DNA of 64,000 nucleotides, taken from the NCBI RefSeq assembly GCF_000720135.1, contig NZ_JOIU01000027.1, positions 1-64,000 of the forward strand, read 5' to 3'. A model generated the notes under the pieces. It searched no databases. It saw only the letters and a list, made by a program, of their open reading frames with translations, and was not told the DNA's origin. Below, piece after piece: positions 24,812-32,579 of the stretch. The DNA is from Streptomyces sp. NRRL S-1022 (GTDB lineage Bacteria; Actinomycetota; Actinomycetes; Streptomycetales; Streptomycetaceae). The position numbers and the translations under genes are program-made. How positions within the stretch are numbered: position 1 is the first letter of the stretch; the number at the start of each line of letters is the position of its first letter.

Positions 24812-25735
24812 TCAGCCCTGCGGCGGTACGGCGACGAACGCCTCGCTCGGCGAGGTGGTCGGGGTGTAGCGGGTGACCCCGGAGGTGGTCGGCACCAGGT
24901 CCTTGTGGATCGCCTTGGCGACGTTCTGGATGGTGGTGACCCCGTAGCTCATGGTGCTGTTGTCCTGCGTCAGCACGGTGATCGTGTAGTCGTGGCCGGC
25001 GCCGTTGAAGGTGCCCAGGCTGTGCACCCGCCAGCCGTGCGTGGAGCGCTGCAGCCAGCCGTTCTTCACGTGCACCGAGACGGACGACGGCGCTCCGGCC
25101 GGGGTGCCCCAGCGCTGGGAGGAGACGACCTGGCCCATCAGCTTGAGGATGTAGGCGCGGGCGTTGTCGCTCAGCACGCTGTTCTTGGCGGTGACCAGTG
25201 TGAGCAGCTTCTGCTCGTCGTTGACGTTCTCCTGGGTCAGGCCCCAGTAACCGCCGGTGCCGGGCACGGTCTTGGTCATGCCGGCGGCGGACAGGAAGCC
25301 CTTGATCTTCGTCAGGCCGAGCTGCTTCCAGAGCTTGCTGGTGGCGGTGTTGTCGGACTGGGTGATCATGGCCTTGGCGAGCGACTGCTCGGTGGCCGTC
25401 AGGTACCGGTTGTGCTTCTTGGCGTCCCACAGCAGCGTGGCGAGCACGGTGACCTTCACGGTGCTGGCCGAGTCGTAGGCGCTGGTGGCCCGCAGGGTGC
25501 AGGTGGTCTTGGTGCTGCGGTCGTACAGGCCGACGGCGACGGTGCCCTTGCGGTTCGCCAGGGCGGCCGTGATGTCCTTCTTCAGCTTGGCGGCCAAACC
25601 CGCCTTGGCGGACGTGCAGGTCACGGTGGGCGTGACCGCGGCGGCCGGAGTGGCGGCGGTCACGGCCGGTATGAGCAGCGCGGCACTGACGGCGGCCGCG
25701 AGCGCACCCGCCCGGCCGGAGGTCCGGTGAGTCAT
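24812..25735 (-). CDS. Secreted serine hydrolase, class A beta-lactamase fold (copy 2)
   Basis: A 307-aa paralogue of the 23202-24122 gene, mostly identical after the signal peptide. It keeps SxxK (DSASTVKVTV), SDN (ITQSDNTATSK) and the unusual KNG (VHVKNGWLQRS). Signal peptides and the segment after them have diverged more. ATG 25735 is preceded by AAGGGGA. The first ~45 bases at the 3' ends of both copies are almost the same in DNA, pointing to recent duplication or gene conversion. The two copies flank a small secreted protein gene in opposite orientation. Confidence 0.88.
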   Translation of the reverse strand: MTHRTSGRAGALAAAVSAALLIPAVTAATPAAAVTPTVTCTSAKAGLAAKLKKDITAALANRKGTVAVGLYDRSTKTTCTLRATSAYDSASTVKVTVLATLLWDAKKHNRYLTATEQSLAKAMITQSDNTATSKLWKQLGLTKIKGFLSAAGMTKTVPGTGGYWGLTQENVNDEQKLLTLVTAKNSVLSDNARAYILKLMGQVVSSQRWGTPAGAPSSVSVHVKNGWLQRSTHGWRVHSLGTFNGAGHDYTITVLTQDNSTMSYGVTTIQNVAKAIHKDLVPTTSGVTRYTPTTSPSEAFVAVPPQG

Positions 25736-26066
25736 GGAAAGTCCCCTTGAAGGTCGTACGGGCGTCCCCCTGAACGCCGTTGAGCGCACCCGTGCGCTGT
25801 ATGAAGGGACTCGCCATGACGGTCGAAAGTTGTACACCCGTTCGGGGAACGGCAGTTCTTTACCCGGCTCTCACCGAGGCCGGGGCGGCGGAGCGGTCTC
25901 CGAGGGCCCATAGGGGTAGGACAGCGGCGCCTACGGTCCTACTAGTCCCACTTCTTCCCCCACACCGGCGACAGCGATCTTGCTCCCGGGCGTGTTCCGG
26001 GGGACGGCCCCCACCATGGCGGTGCCCGGTGCACGGCCGGGCGCCCCGACTCCCCTCTGGAGAGCC
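25736..26066. promoter_or_regulatory. Divergent upstream region with AGCGCAC-cc-GTGCGCT palindrome
   Basis: This 331-base gap separates the second serine hydrolase (minus) from the I36 inhibitor gene (plus). The 16-base inverted repeat AGCGCACCCGTGCGCT at 25783-25798 lies 48 bases before the hydrolase start and is a good operator candidate. I see no gene in the gap. Confidence 0.45.
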
Positions 26067-26423
26067 ATGAAGCAACTCCGCTCCTGGACGCTGGCAGCCG
26101 CCCTCGCGTTGACCGCCGCACTGCTGCCCGCGCAAGCCGCGTCGGCCCGCGCCGCCCAGCCCGCCTGCCCCGACGGTTCCGTCTGCTTCTGGAGCGGTGA
26201 GGGCTTCGGCGGCGACTACTGGGAGTGGACGGCCCGCAGCGGCTACCGCGACCTGCCGCCGAACCTCCACGACAACGTGGGCTCCTTCGTCGCCTCGACC
26301 CGCGCCTGCTTCACCAACTGGGGTCCGGTGGAGAAGCGCGACGTCTTCAACGGCGACTGGCGCTCCATGTACCGGGGCGACTTCGGCGGCCGGATGGACG
26401 GGGTGGGGCCGGGCGGCTGCTGA
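26067..26423 (+). CDS. Secreted peptidase inhibitor family I36 protein
   Basis: A 118-aa exported protein: Sec signal (SWTLAAALALTAALLPAQA, cleavage near ASA-R), then a ~90-residue cysteine-containing domain beginning CPDGSVCFWSGEGFGGDYWE and ending GGC. The FWSGEGFGG.YWEW pattern is typical of the I36/SMPI-like beta-gamma-crystallin-type inhibitors of Streptomyces, which act on extracellular metalloproteases. ATG 26067 follows TGGAGAG. Two disulfides are possible with the four Cys present. Target protease unknown. Confidence 0.82.
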   Translation: MKQLRSWTLAAALALTAALLPAQAASARAAQPACPDGSVCFWSGEGFGGDYWEWTARSGYRDLPPNLHDNVGSFVASTRACFTNWGPVEKRDVFNGDWRSMYRGDFGGRMDGVGPGGC

Positions 26424-26440
26424 GGCCTTCGACAGCCGAC

Positions 26441-26473
26441 GAGGCCTGGGGCGGAGTGGCCGCCGCAGGCCTC
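26441..26473. terminator. GAGGCCTG/CAGGCCTC stem-loop, bidirectional terminator
   Basis: Arms GAGGCCTG (26441-26448) and CAGGCCTC (26466-26473), with an inner GCGG/CCGC, form a GC-rich hairpin in the 60 bases between the convergent inhibitor and ATPase genes. Confidence 0.7.
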
Positions 26474-26483
26474 GGTGGCGTCC

Positions 26484-26888
26484 TCAGGCAGCGCCCAGTT
26501 CGCACCACACGTACTTCCCCCGGTCCCCGAACCGGGCCGACGGCTGCCAGCCCCAGTAGTCCGCGCAGGCCCTCACGAGCCCCAGCCCCCGCCCTCCCTC
26601 CAGTTCCGCGACCTGGTCCAGCGGCCGGGGCGGATCCGGCGGTGCGGGGTCGGTGTCCCACGCGCCGATCCACACCACGCCCTCCGGGGTGCGGCGGACC
26701 CTGAGCGCGGCCGGCCCCTTCGTGTGCTGTACGGCGTTCGACACCAGCTCCGTCGCGAGGAGCTCCGCCGTGTCGGCCAGGCCGGCCAGACCGTGCAGCG
26801 TGAGGATCAGGCGCAGGGTGCCGCGGCTGACGGTCACGGCTCTGAGGTCGTTGGGGATGTAGAGCGTGTAGTCCCAGGTTTCGGGCAT
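26484..26888 (-). CDS. RsbW-like ATP-binding protein
   Basis: A 134-aa GHKL/HATPase_c_2 protein. The N box (ATELVSNAVQHTKG, with Glu and Asn for Mg-ATP), a D-x-D-type segment (WIGAWDTDP) and the G box (GGRGLGLVRACADYWGWQ) are all present. Such stand-alone single-domain ATPases are abundant in Streptomyces and act as anti-sigma-like kinases or partners of the neighbouring XRE/DUF397 pairs. It is divergent from the XRE regulator, with a ~207-base shared promoter region. Whether it phosphorylates an anti-anti-sigma factor is not visible. Confidence 0.88.
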   Translation of the reverse strand: MPETWDYTLYIPNDLRAVTVSRGTLRLILTLHGLAGLADTAELLATELVSNAVQHTKGPAALRVRRTPEGVVWIGAWDTDPAPPDPPRPLDQVAELEGGRGLGLVRACADYWGWQPSARFGDRGKYVWCELGAA

Positions 26889-27095
26889 GCGTCGTCAACT
26901 CCGGTCGTGGGGTGGGGTTTCCGCACGCGGTGGCTCTGCCGCGGCCGTCATGGCAGGACGGGGCGGTGCGCTTCCGCTGTGTGTGCGCTACGTCACCGAC
27001 AGTAGGGTCACAATTTGGGACCCTGCAAGTCGTTGTCGTAACGTACCCACGAACGGGGCTGTTCCCCGGGGAAGTTGTGCACGAGAGGGCAGGGC

Positions 27096-27947
27096 ATGGC
27101 GCGCAGGAAAGAAGTCACCGCACGCCAAGCGCGTCTGGGTGCGGAGCTGCGGAAACTACGCGAAGCCGCAGGGCTCAAGGGGCGCGAGGCAGCTGCGCTG
27201 CTCGGGACGGACTCGGCTCAGATGAGTCAGATCGAGTTCGGCACGGCAGGCGTGAGCGGTGAGCGTGTACGTCGACTTGCCGCGCACTACGCCTGCACGG
27301 ACACCGCGTTGATCGAAGCGCTGGTGGCCATGGCCTGCGACCGGACGAGTGGCTGGTGGGAGGAGTACCGGGGCTCGCTGCCCAACTCCTTCCTGGACCT
27401 CTCCGAACTGGAGCATCACGCGACCTGTCGGTGGGACGTGGACTTCCTGCACGTCCCAGGCCTCCTGCAGACCGAGGAATACGCACGCGCCCTCTTCTCG
27501 TACGTGAACCCGGAGTTTCCGGAGAGCGATCTGGAACGCCGGGTGGAGCACCGTATGAGGCGAAGGGTCATCATCGAGCGTCCCGACGCGATCCCGTACG
27601 ACACCGTGATCCATGAAGCGGCGCTACGCATCAGGGTCGGCGACCGCGCCGCGACCCGGGCTCAGCTCAGCCGCATACTGGAACTGTCCTACGCCCCTCA
27701 CGTCAGCGTGCGGGTCATCCCTTTCGAGCTGGACGCCTTCGCAGGTGCGGGGAGCGCCATGGTGTACGCGGGCGGCCCCGTTCCCCAGCTGGACACCGTG
27801 GTGCGCGACAGCCCCAACGGAACGGTCTTCATCGACGCCCAAGCCCAACTGGACCGCTTTCGAACGCTCTTCCGTAGGGTAAAAGCTGTGTCGCTCGAAC
27901 CCGAGCGTTCTCGTGACTTCATCCACAAGCTGGCCAAGGAGCTGTGA
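27096..27947 (+). CDS. XRE-family regulator with DUF5753 domain
   Basis: A 283-aa protein: helix-turn-helix at the N-terminus (LRKLREAAGLKGREAAALLG, then SAQMSQIEFG, residues ~18-50) and a C-terminal DUF5753 ligand-binding-like domain (FLHVPGLLQTEEYARALF through MVYAGGPVPQLDTVV). This architecture, paired with a DUF397 gene, is the WhiJ-like developmental regulator set of Streptomyces. ATG 27096 is preceded by GGGCAGGG. Base composition of the first 150 bases upstream is lower in GC than the rest of the window. Confidence 0.9.
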   Translation: MARRKEVTARQARLGAELRKLREAAGLKGREAAALLGTDSAQMSQIEFGTAGVSGERVRRLAAHYACTDTALIEALVAMACDRTSGWWEEYRGSLPNSFLDLSELEHHATCRWDVDFLHVPGLLQTEEYARALFSYVNPEFPESDLERRVEHRMRRRVIIERPDAIPYDTVIHEAALRIRVGDRAATRAQLSRILELSYAPHVSVRVIPFELDAFAGAGSAMVYAGGPVPQLDTVVRDSPNGTVFIDAQAQLDRFRTLFRRVKAVSLEPERSRDFIHKLAKEL

Positions 27948-27955
27948 GGCGCACC

Positions 27956-28162
27956 ATGACCACCCCCTTGATATGGCGGAAGTCGTCCTTCTCCGGCGGT
28001 GGCGAAGGAAACGCCTGCGTCGAAGTGGCCGACCTCGACGCCCACATAGCCGTCCGGGACTCGAAGGCTCCGGCCAGGGCCACCCTCGTCTTCCCCGCCG
28101 GCTCCTTCATCCGCTTCGTCGAAGCCCTGGAAGAGCGCGCCGGGTGGGTCCGGCCGATCTAG
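27956..28162 (+). CDS. DUF397 protein, partner of the XRE regulator
   Basis: A 68-aa DUF397 protein: WRKSSFSGGGEGNACVEVA, VRDSKAPARATLVF and the C-terminal FIRFVEALEE are family hallmarks. ATG 27956 follows GAGG by six bases; a GTG at 27944 overlaps the regulator's stop and could also be used. In Streptomyces these small proteins work with the adjacent XRE protein, probably modulating its DNA binding. Together with the RsbW-like ATPase it completes the usual triad. Confidence 0.9.
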   Translation: MTTPLIWRKSSFSGGGEGNACVEVADLDAHIAVRDSKAPARATLVFPAGSFIRFVEALEERAGWVRPI

Positions 28163-28209
28163 GGCCGGTCGGGCTCGCCCCGCCGTCGCTGATGCCGCCG
28201 CCTCCCCGA

Positions 28210-29895
28210 TCAGCCCAGGTGCGTCGGCGCGAACATCCGCAGCACCGCGGGGAGTACGACCACCGAGGGGCCCGGCTCGGACAGGGCCTTGGCCAGGTCC
28301 TCCGCCAGGCTCGCCGGTGTCGTGCGGACGGCCGGGACGCCGAAGGATTCCGCGAGGGACACGTAGTCCGGGCGGGTCAGTTCCGTCGCCGTCGCCTGGC
28401 CGAAGGCGTCCGTCATGTACTCGCGGAGGATGCCGTACCCGCCGTCGTCGACGATGAGCCAGGTGACGGGGAGGCCGTACTGGCGGGCCGTGGCCAGTTC
28501 GGCGATGGAGTACAGGGCACCGCCGTCGCCGGACACCGCCAGCACCGGGCGGGTCGGGTCCGCCGCCGCCGCGCCCAGGGCCGCCGGGAAGCCGTAGCCG
28601 AGGCCGCCGGCACCCTGCGCCGAGTGCATGGTGTTGGGGCCCTGCGCGTCGAAGGCGGACCAGGCCCAGTAGGCCAGGATCGTCATGTCCCAGAAGGACG
28701 GGGAGCCGGCGGGGAGGGCGCGGCGGACCGAGGCCAGCACGTCCTGCTCCAGGGTGAGTTCCTGGCCCGCGATGCGGTCGGCGACCTTCGCCAGCAGCTC
28801 CCGCACCCGCTCCGGTGCGGAGGCGTCCGTGCGCTCCTCGACCGTCTCCAGCAGGGCCTGGAGGGCAAGCCGGGCGTCCGCGTGGATGCCGAGGGACGGG
28901 TGGTTGGACTCCAGTTTGCCGAGGTCCGCCTCGATCTGGACCACCCGGCCCCGGGGCCTGAACGTGTGGTAGTTGGAGGACAGTTCGCCGAGGCCGGAGC
29001 CGACCACCAGCAGGACGTCCGCGTCCTCCAGGAAGTCCGTCGTGTGCCGGTCCTCCAGCCAGGACTGCATCGACAGGGGGTGGTTCCAGGGGAACGCGCC
29101 CTTGCCGCCGAACGTCGTCACGACCGGCGCCTGGAGCCGCTCGGCCAGCCGGAGCAGCTTGCCGGACGCGTCGGCACGGACGACCCCGCCGCCCGCGATG
29201 ATCGCCGGGCGGGCCGCGCGGGACAGCAGGTCGGCGGCCACCGCGGTGAGTTCGGGGCGCGGGAGCAGCTCGTCCGGGGTCGCGTCCATCGCCGTCACCA
29301 CCGGCAGCGAGGTCTGCGCGAGCAGGACGTCCTGCGGGATCTCCACCCACACCGGGCCGTGCGGGGCGGTCAGCGCCGACTTCCAGGCCGCCGCGATCGC
29401 GGAGGGGATCTGCGACGGGGTGCGGACGGTGTGGACCGACTTGACGACCCCGCGGAACGAGGCCGCCTGGTCGGGGAGTTCGTGGAGGTAGCCGTGCCGG
29501 CCGCCGCCCAGGCCCGCCGTCGGGATCTGGCTGCTGATCGCCAGGACGGGGGCGGAGGCGGCCGCCGCCTCCTGGAGGGCGGCCAGTGACGTCAGCGCGC
29601 CCGGGCCCGTCGAGAGCAGCAGCGGGGCCGCCTCGCCGGTGATCCTGCCGTAGGCGTCGGCCGCGAAGCCCGCGTTGTTCTCCACCCGCAGGCCCACGTA
29701 GCGCAGCGCCGAGCGGCGCAGGGCGTCGAACATGCCGAGGGCGTGCTGGCCGGGCAGGCCGAAGACCGTGGTGGCGCCGAGCCCGGCCAGCGTCTCCACG
29801 ACCAGGTCTCCGCCGTTGCGCCCCGGGGGTGGGTTCAGGGCGGCGGTGATCTGCGCCGTCGTCGGGCGGAGTACCAGGTCGTGGTCGTGGGTCAC
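28210..29895 (-). CDS. ThDP-dependent enzyme, acetolactate-synthase-like
   Basis: A 561-aa thiamine-diphosphate enzyme with the three usual domains. The cofactor-activating Glu is in [20 protein letters not shown]. The ThDP-binding motif begins [15 protein letters not shown] and ends [12 protein letters not shown], where Asp replaces the common Asn. There is no regulatory-subunit gene. Start GTG 29895 overlaps the ureohydrolase stop (GTGA), so the two are translationally coupled and should act on the same pathway. Anabolic acetolactate synthase is unlikely in this setting; a 2-keto-acid decarboxylase or carboligase acting on a guanidino-compound-derived product is my inference. Confidence 0.85.
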   Translation of the reverse strand: MTHDHDLVLRPTTAQITAALNPPPGRNGGDLVVETLAGLGATTVFGLPGQHALGMFDALRRSALRYVGLRVENNAGFAADAYGRITGEAAPLLLSTGPGALTSLAALQEAAAASAPVLAISSQIPTAGLGGGRHGYLHELPDQAASFRGVVKSVHTVRTPSQIPSAIAAAWKSALTAPHGPVWVEIPQDVLLAQTSLPVVTAMDATPDELLPRPELTAVAADLLSRAARPAIIAGGGVVRADASGKLLRLAERLQAPVVTTFGGKGAFPWNHPLSMQSWLEDRHTTDFLEDADVLLVVGSGLGELSSNYHTFRPRGRVVQIEADLGKLESNHPSLGIHADARLALQALLETVEERTDASAPERVRELLAKVADRIAGQELTLEQDVLASVRRALPAGSPSFWDMTILAYWAWSAFDAQGPNTMHSAQGAGGLGYGFPAALGAAAADPTRPVLAVSGDGGALYSIAELATARQYGLPVTWLIVDDGGYGILREYMTDAFGQATATELTRPDYVSLAESFGVPAVRTTPASLAEDLAKALSEPGPSVVVLPAVLRMFAPTHLG

Positions 29896-30872
29896 TTCGC
29901 TTCCGCGTCCTTCCGGGCCGCCGCGATCTGGCGGCTCATGATGGTGGTCAGTTCGTACGCCGTGTGGGAGGCCGCGACCGAGGTGATCTCCGCGTGGTCG
30001 TAGGCCGGGGCGACCTCGACGACGTCCGCCGAGACCAGGTTGCAGCCCGCCAGCCCGCGCAGGATCTCCAGCAGCTCGCGGGAGGTCATGCCGCCCGCCT
30101 CCGGGGTGCCGGTGCCGGGCGCGTGCGCCGGGTCGAGGCAGTCGATGTCGATGGAGATGTACAGCGGGCGGTCGCCGATGCGCTGGCGCAGCTGGTCGGC
30201 CACCTCGTCGGCGCCCCGGCGGTAGACGTCCGCCGAGGTGACGATGCCGAAGCCCATCTTCTCGTCGTCGGTGAGGTCCTGCTTGCCGTACAGCGGGCCG
30301 CGGGTGCCCACGTGCGACAGCGCCGAGGTGTCGAGGATGCCCTCCTCCACCGCGCGGCGGAACGGGGTGCCGTGGGTGTACTCGGCGCCGAAGTAGGTGT
30401 CCCAGGTGTCCAGGTGGGCGTCGAAGTGGAGCAGGGCGACCGGGCCGTGCTTCTTCGCCACCGAGCGCAGCAGCGGCAGGGCGATGGTGTGGTCGCCGCC
30501 GAGGGTCATCAGGCGGGCGCCGGTGCCGAGCAGGTCGTCCGCGGCGGCCTCGATGGTGTCGACTGCCTCGTTGATGTTGAACGGGTTCACGGCGATGTCG
30601 CCGCCGTCGGCGACCTGCGCGAGGGCGAACGGGGAGGCGTCCTGCGCCGGGTTGTACGGGCGCAGCAGCCGGGACGCCTCGCGGATGGCGTTGCCGCCGA
30701 AGCGGGCGCCCGGCCGGTACGAGACGCCGGAGTCGAACGGCACACCGACCACGGCGACGTCGGCGGTGCCGACCTCGTCCAGGCGGGGCAGCCGGGCGAA
30801 GGTCGCCGGTCCGGCGTACCGCGGGATGCGGGAGGAGTCGACGGGGCCGCGGGGCGTCTCGTTGCTGCTCAT
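29892..30872 (-). CDS. speB: Ureohydrolase (agmatinase/guanidinobutyrase-like)
   Basis: A 326-aa binuclear manganese enzyme that removes urea from a guanidino group. All metal-ligand motifs are present: [22 protein letters not shown] and [25 protein letters not shown] 30872 has GAAGG upstream. The family member cannot be fixed by motifs. Agmatinase is the usual label, but guanidinobutyrase or guanidinopropionase fits a catabolic operon with its own Na+ symporter and PucR regulator at least as well. The gene symbol is therefore provisional. Confidence 0.85.
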   Translation of the reverse strand: MSSNETPRGPVDSSRIPRYAGPATFARLPRLDEVGTADVAVVGVPFDSGVSYRPGARFGGNAIREASRLLRPYNPAQDASPFALAQVADGGDIAVNPFNINEAVDTIEAAADDLLGTGARLMTLGGDHTIALPLLRSVAKKHGPVALLHFDAHLDTWDTYFGAEYTHGTPFRRAVEEGILDTSALSHVGTRGPLYGKQDLTDDEKMGFGIVTSADVYRRGADEVADQLRQRIGDRPLYISIDIDCLDPAHAPGTGTPEAGGMTSRELLEILRGLAGCNLVSADVVEVAPAYDHAEITSVAASHTAYELTTIMSRQIAAARKDAEAK

Positions 30873-30928
30873 GGTGAATTGCCTTCTTTCCAGCGCTTCA
30901 TCGCGCTTGTACTGCTTTCCCTATGACT

Positions 30929-32389
30929 CTACTGGGGAGTCGGGACCGGTTCGGACACGAGTTCGGGGGATCGTCCGGCGAGGCGCTCGCGCCAGGCGGC
31001 GAGGACCGTCTCGTCGGTGGGCCTGGTCGCCAGGGAGACGGCGACGTAGACCGCGAGGGAGGCCAGCAGGCCGTAGTAGACGGGTTCGTTGGCGAGGATG
31101 CCGTAGCCGGCCATCAGGCCGAGGACGGCGAGGCCGCCGACGGCGACGGAGGCCAGCGCGCCCTGGACCGTGCCGCGCTTCCACAGCAGGCCGCCGAGGA
31201 TCGGCACGAGCAGGCCGCCGACGAGGAGGTTGTAGGCGACGGTGAGCGCCTCGACCACGTTGTTCAGCGCGATCGCCGTGCCGATCACGGCGAGGCCCAT
31301 CAGCAGGATGAAGGCGCGGTTGCCCTTGACCTCGCCGTGCTCCGCGCCGCCGCGGCGGACGGCACCGCGCAGGCGGGACCAGATGTCGTTGTTGGCGACC
31401 GTGGCGCAGGCGATCAGGGCGCCGGAGGAGGTGGACATCACGGCGGCGAGGGCGGCGGCCAGGACCAGGCCGCGCACGCCGACCGGGAGCTCGTCCTTGA
31501 CGATGGTGGCGAAGGCGTCGTCGGGGCTGCCCAGCGTGGGGTAGAGCACCTTGGCGGCGGTGCCGATCACCGCGCCGGCCAGGGCGTAGGCCAGGCAGTA
31601 GGTGCCGGCCACCGTGCCGCCCCACTTGGCCGTCCTGTCGCCGCGGGCGGTGAACACGCGCTGCCAGATGTCCTGGCCGATCAGCATGCCGAACGTGTAG
31701 ATGAGGACGTAGGTGAAGATCGTCTCGCCGCCGATGCCCAGCGGGTCGAAGTACGAGGTCGGCAGCTTGGCCTTCATCTCGGCGAAGCCGCCCGCCTTGA
31801 CGACGGCCATCGGCAGCAGGAGCAGGAGCACGCCGATCGTCTTGACCACGAACTGCACCATGTCGGTCAGCGTGATGGACCACATGCCGCCGAGGGTGGA
31901 GTACGCGACGACGATCGAACCGCCGAGGACGATCGCGACGGTCCGGTTCATGTCGAACAGGACGTCGAAGATCGTGGCGTAGGCGATGGTCGAGGTCACC
32001 GCGAGCATCAGGGTGTACGCCCACATGACCACGCCGGAGATCACGCCGGCCCGGCCGCCGTAGCGCAGGTCGAGCATCTCGGAGACCGTGTAGACCTTCA
32101 GGCGGGCGATGCGCGCGGAGAAGAAGACGGACAGGGCGAGCAGGCCGAGGCCGATGGTGAAGACCATCCAGGCGCCGGAGAGGCCGTACCGGTAGCCGAG
32201 GCCCACCCCGCCGATGGTGGAGGCGCCGCCGAGGACGATCGCCGCCATGGTGCCGGAGTACATGACGGGGCCGAGGCGCCGGCCGGCCACCAGGAACTCG
32301 CTCTTGGACTTGGCGCGGCGCATGCCCCACCAGCCCATGGCCAGCATGCCGGCGAGATAGACGACGATCACTGTGTAGTCGACGGCCAT
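30929..32389 (-). CDS. Sodium:solute symporter
   Basis: A 486-aa SSS-family transporter with about 13 membrane helices. Family features include GRRLGPVMYSGTMAAIVLGG near helix 2, the long conserved region around GGMWSITLTDMVQF, and AAALAAVMSTSSGALIACA, which holds the Ser/Thr sodium site in helix 8. It is the first gene of the operon and presumably imports the compound that the ureohydrolase and ThDP enzyme consume. The 56-base gap to the next gene is compatible with one transcript. A divergent PucR regulator lies upstream. Confidence 0.9.
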   Translation of the reverse strand: MAVDYTVIVVYLAGMLAMGWWGMRRAKSKSEFLVAGRRLGPVMYSGTMAAIVLGGASTIGGVGLGYRYGLSGAWMVFTIGLGLLALSVFFSARIARLKVYTVSEMLDLRYGGRAGVISGVVMWAYTLMLAVTSTIAYATIFDVLFDMNRTVAIVLGGSIVVAYSTLGGMWSITLTDMVQFVVKTIGVLLLLLPMAVVKAGGFAEMKAKLPTSYFDPLGIGGETIFTYVLIYTFGMLIGQDIWQRVFTARGDRTAKWGGTVAGTYCLAYALAGAVIGTAAKVLYPTLGSPDDAFATIVKDELPVGVRGLVLAAALAAVMSTSSGALIACATVANNDIWSRLRGAVRRGGAEHGEVKGNRAFILLMGLAVIGTAIALNNVVEALTVAYNLLVGGLLVPILGGLLWKRGTVQGALASVAVGGLAVLGLMAGYGILANEPVYYGLLASLAVYVAVSLATRPTDETVLAAWRERLAGRSPELVSEPVPTPQ

Positions 32390-32579
32390 GACGGCCCTCC
32401 TTCGCGCACTGTCCGGTGGCGTGTCGTGCAGATGCTTCGTGATGTGCCGGCAGCGGCTCGCGGGGACATCCGCCCGTACCCGCGGCTGCCGTGCCCACCT
32501 GACACTAGGTGGCCGGAAAGCGACTGCGAAGAGTACGTTTCATCCATATGGACGGGGCCGGATGGAGGGAACGCACACC
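32390..32579. promoter_or_regulatory. Divergent promoter region with CCACCT-n6-AGGTGG repeat
   Basis: The 190 bases between the symporter and the PucR gene must carry both promoters. An inverted repeat CCACCT (32495-32500) / AGGTGG (32507-32512) is the best operator candidate. I could not assign -10/-35 boxes confidently. Confidence 0.4.

Noticed and set aside
28210..30872. Clavulanic acid-like biosynthetic genes
   Set aside because: Only the ThDP-enzyme/amidinohydrolase pairing resembles that pathway. Beta-lactam synthetase and clavaminate synthase are absent, and a symporter plus PucR fit catabolism better.
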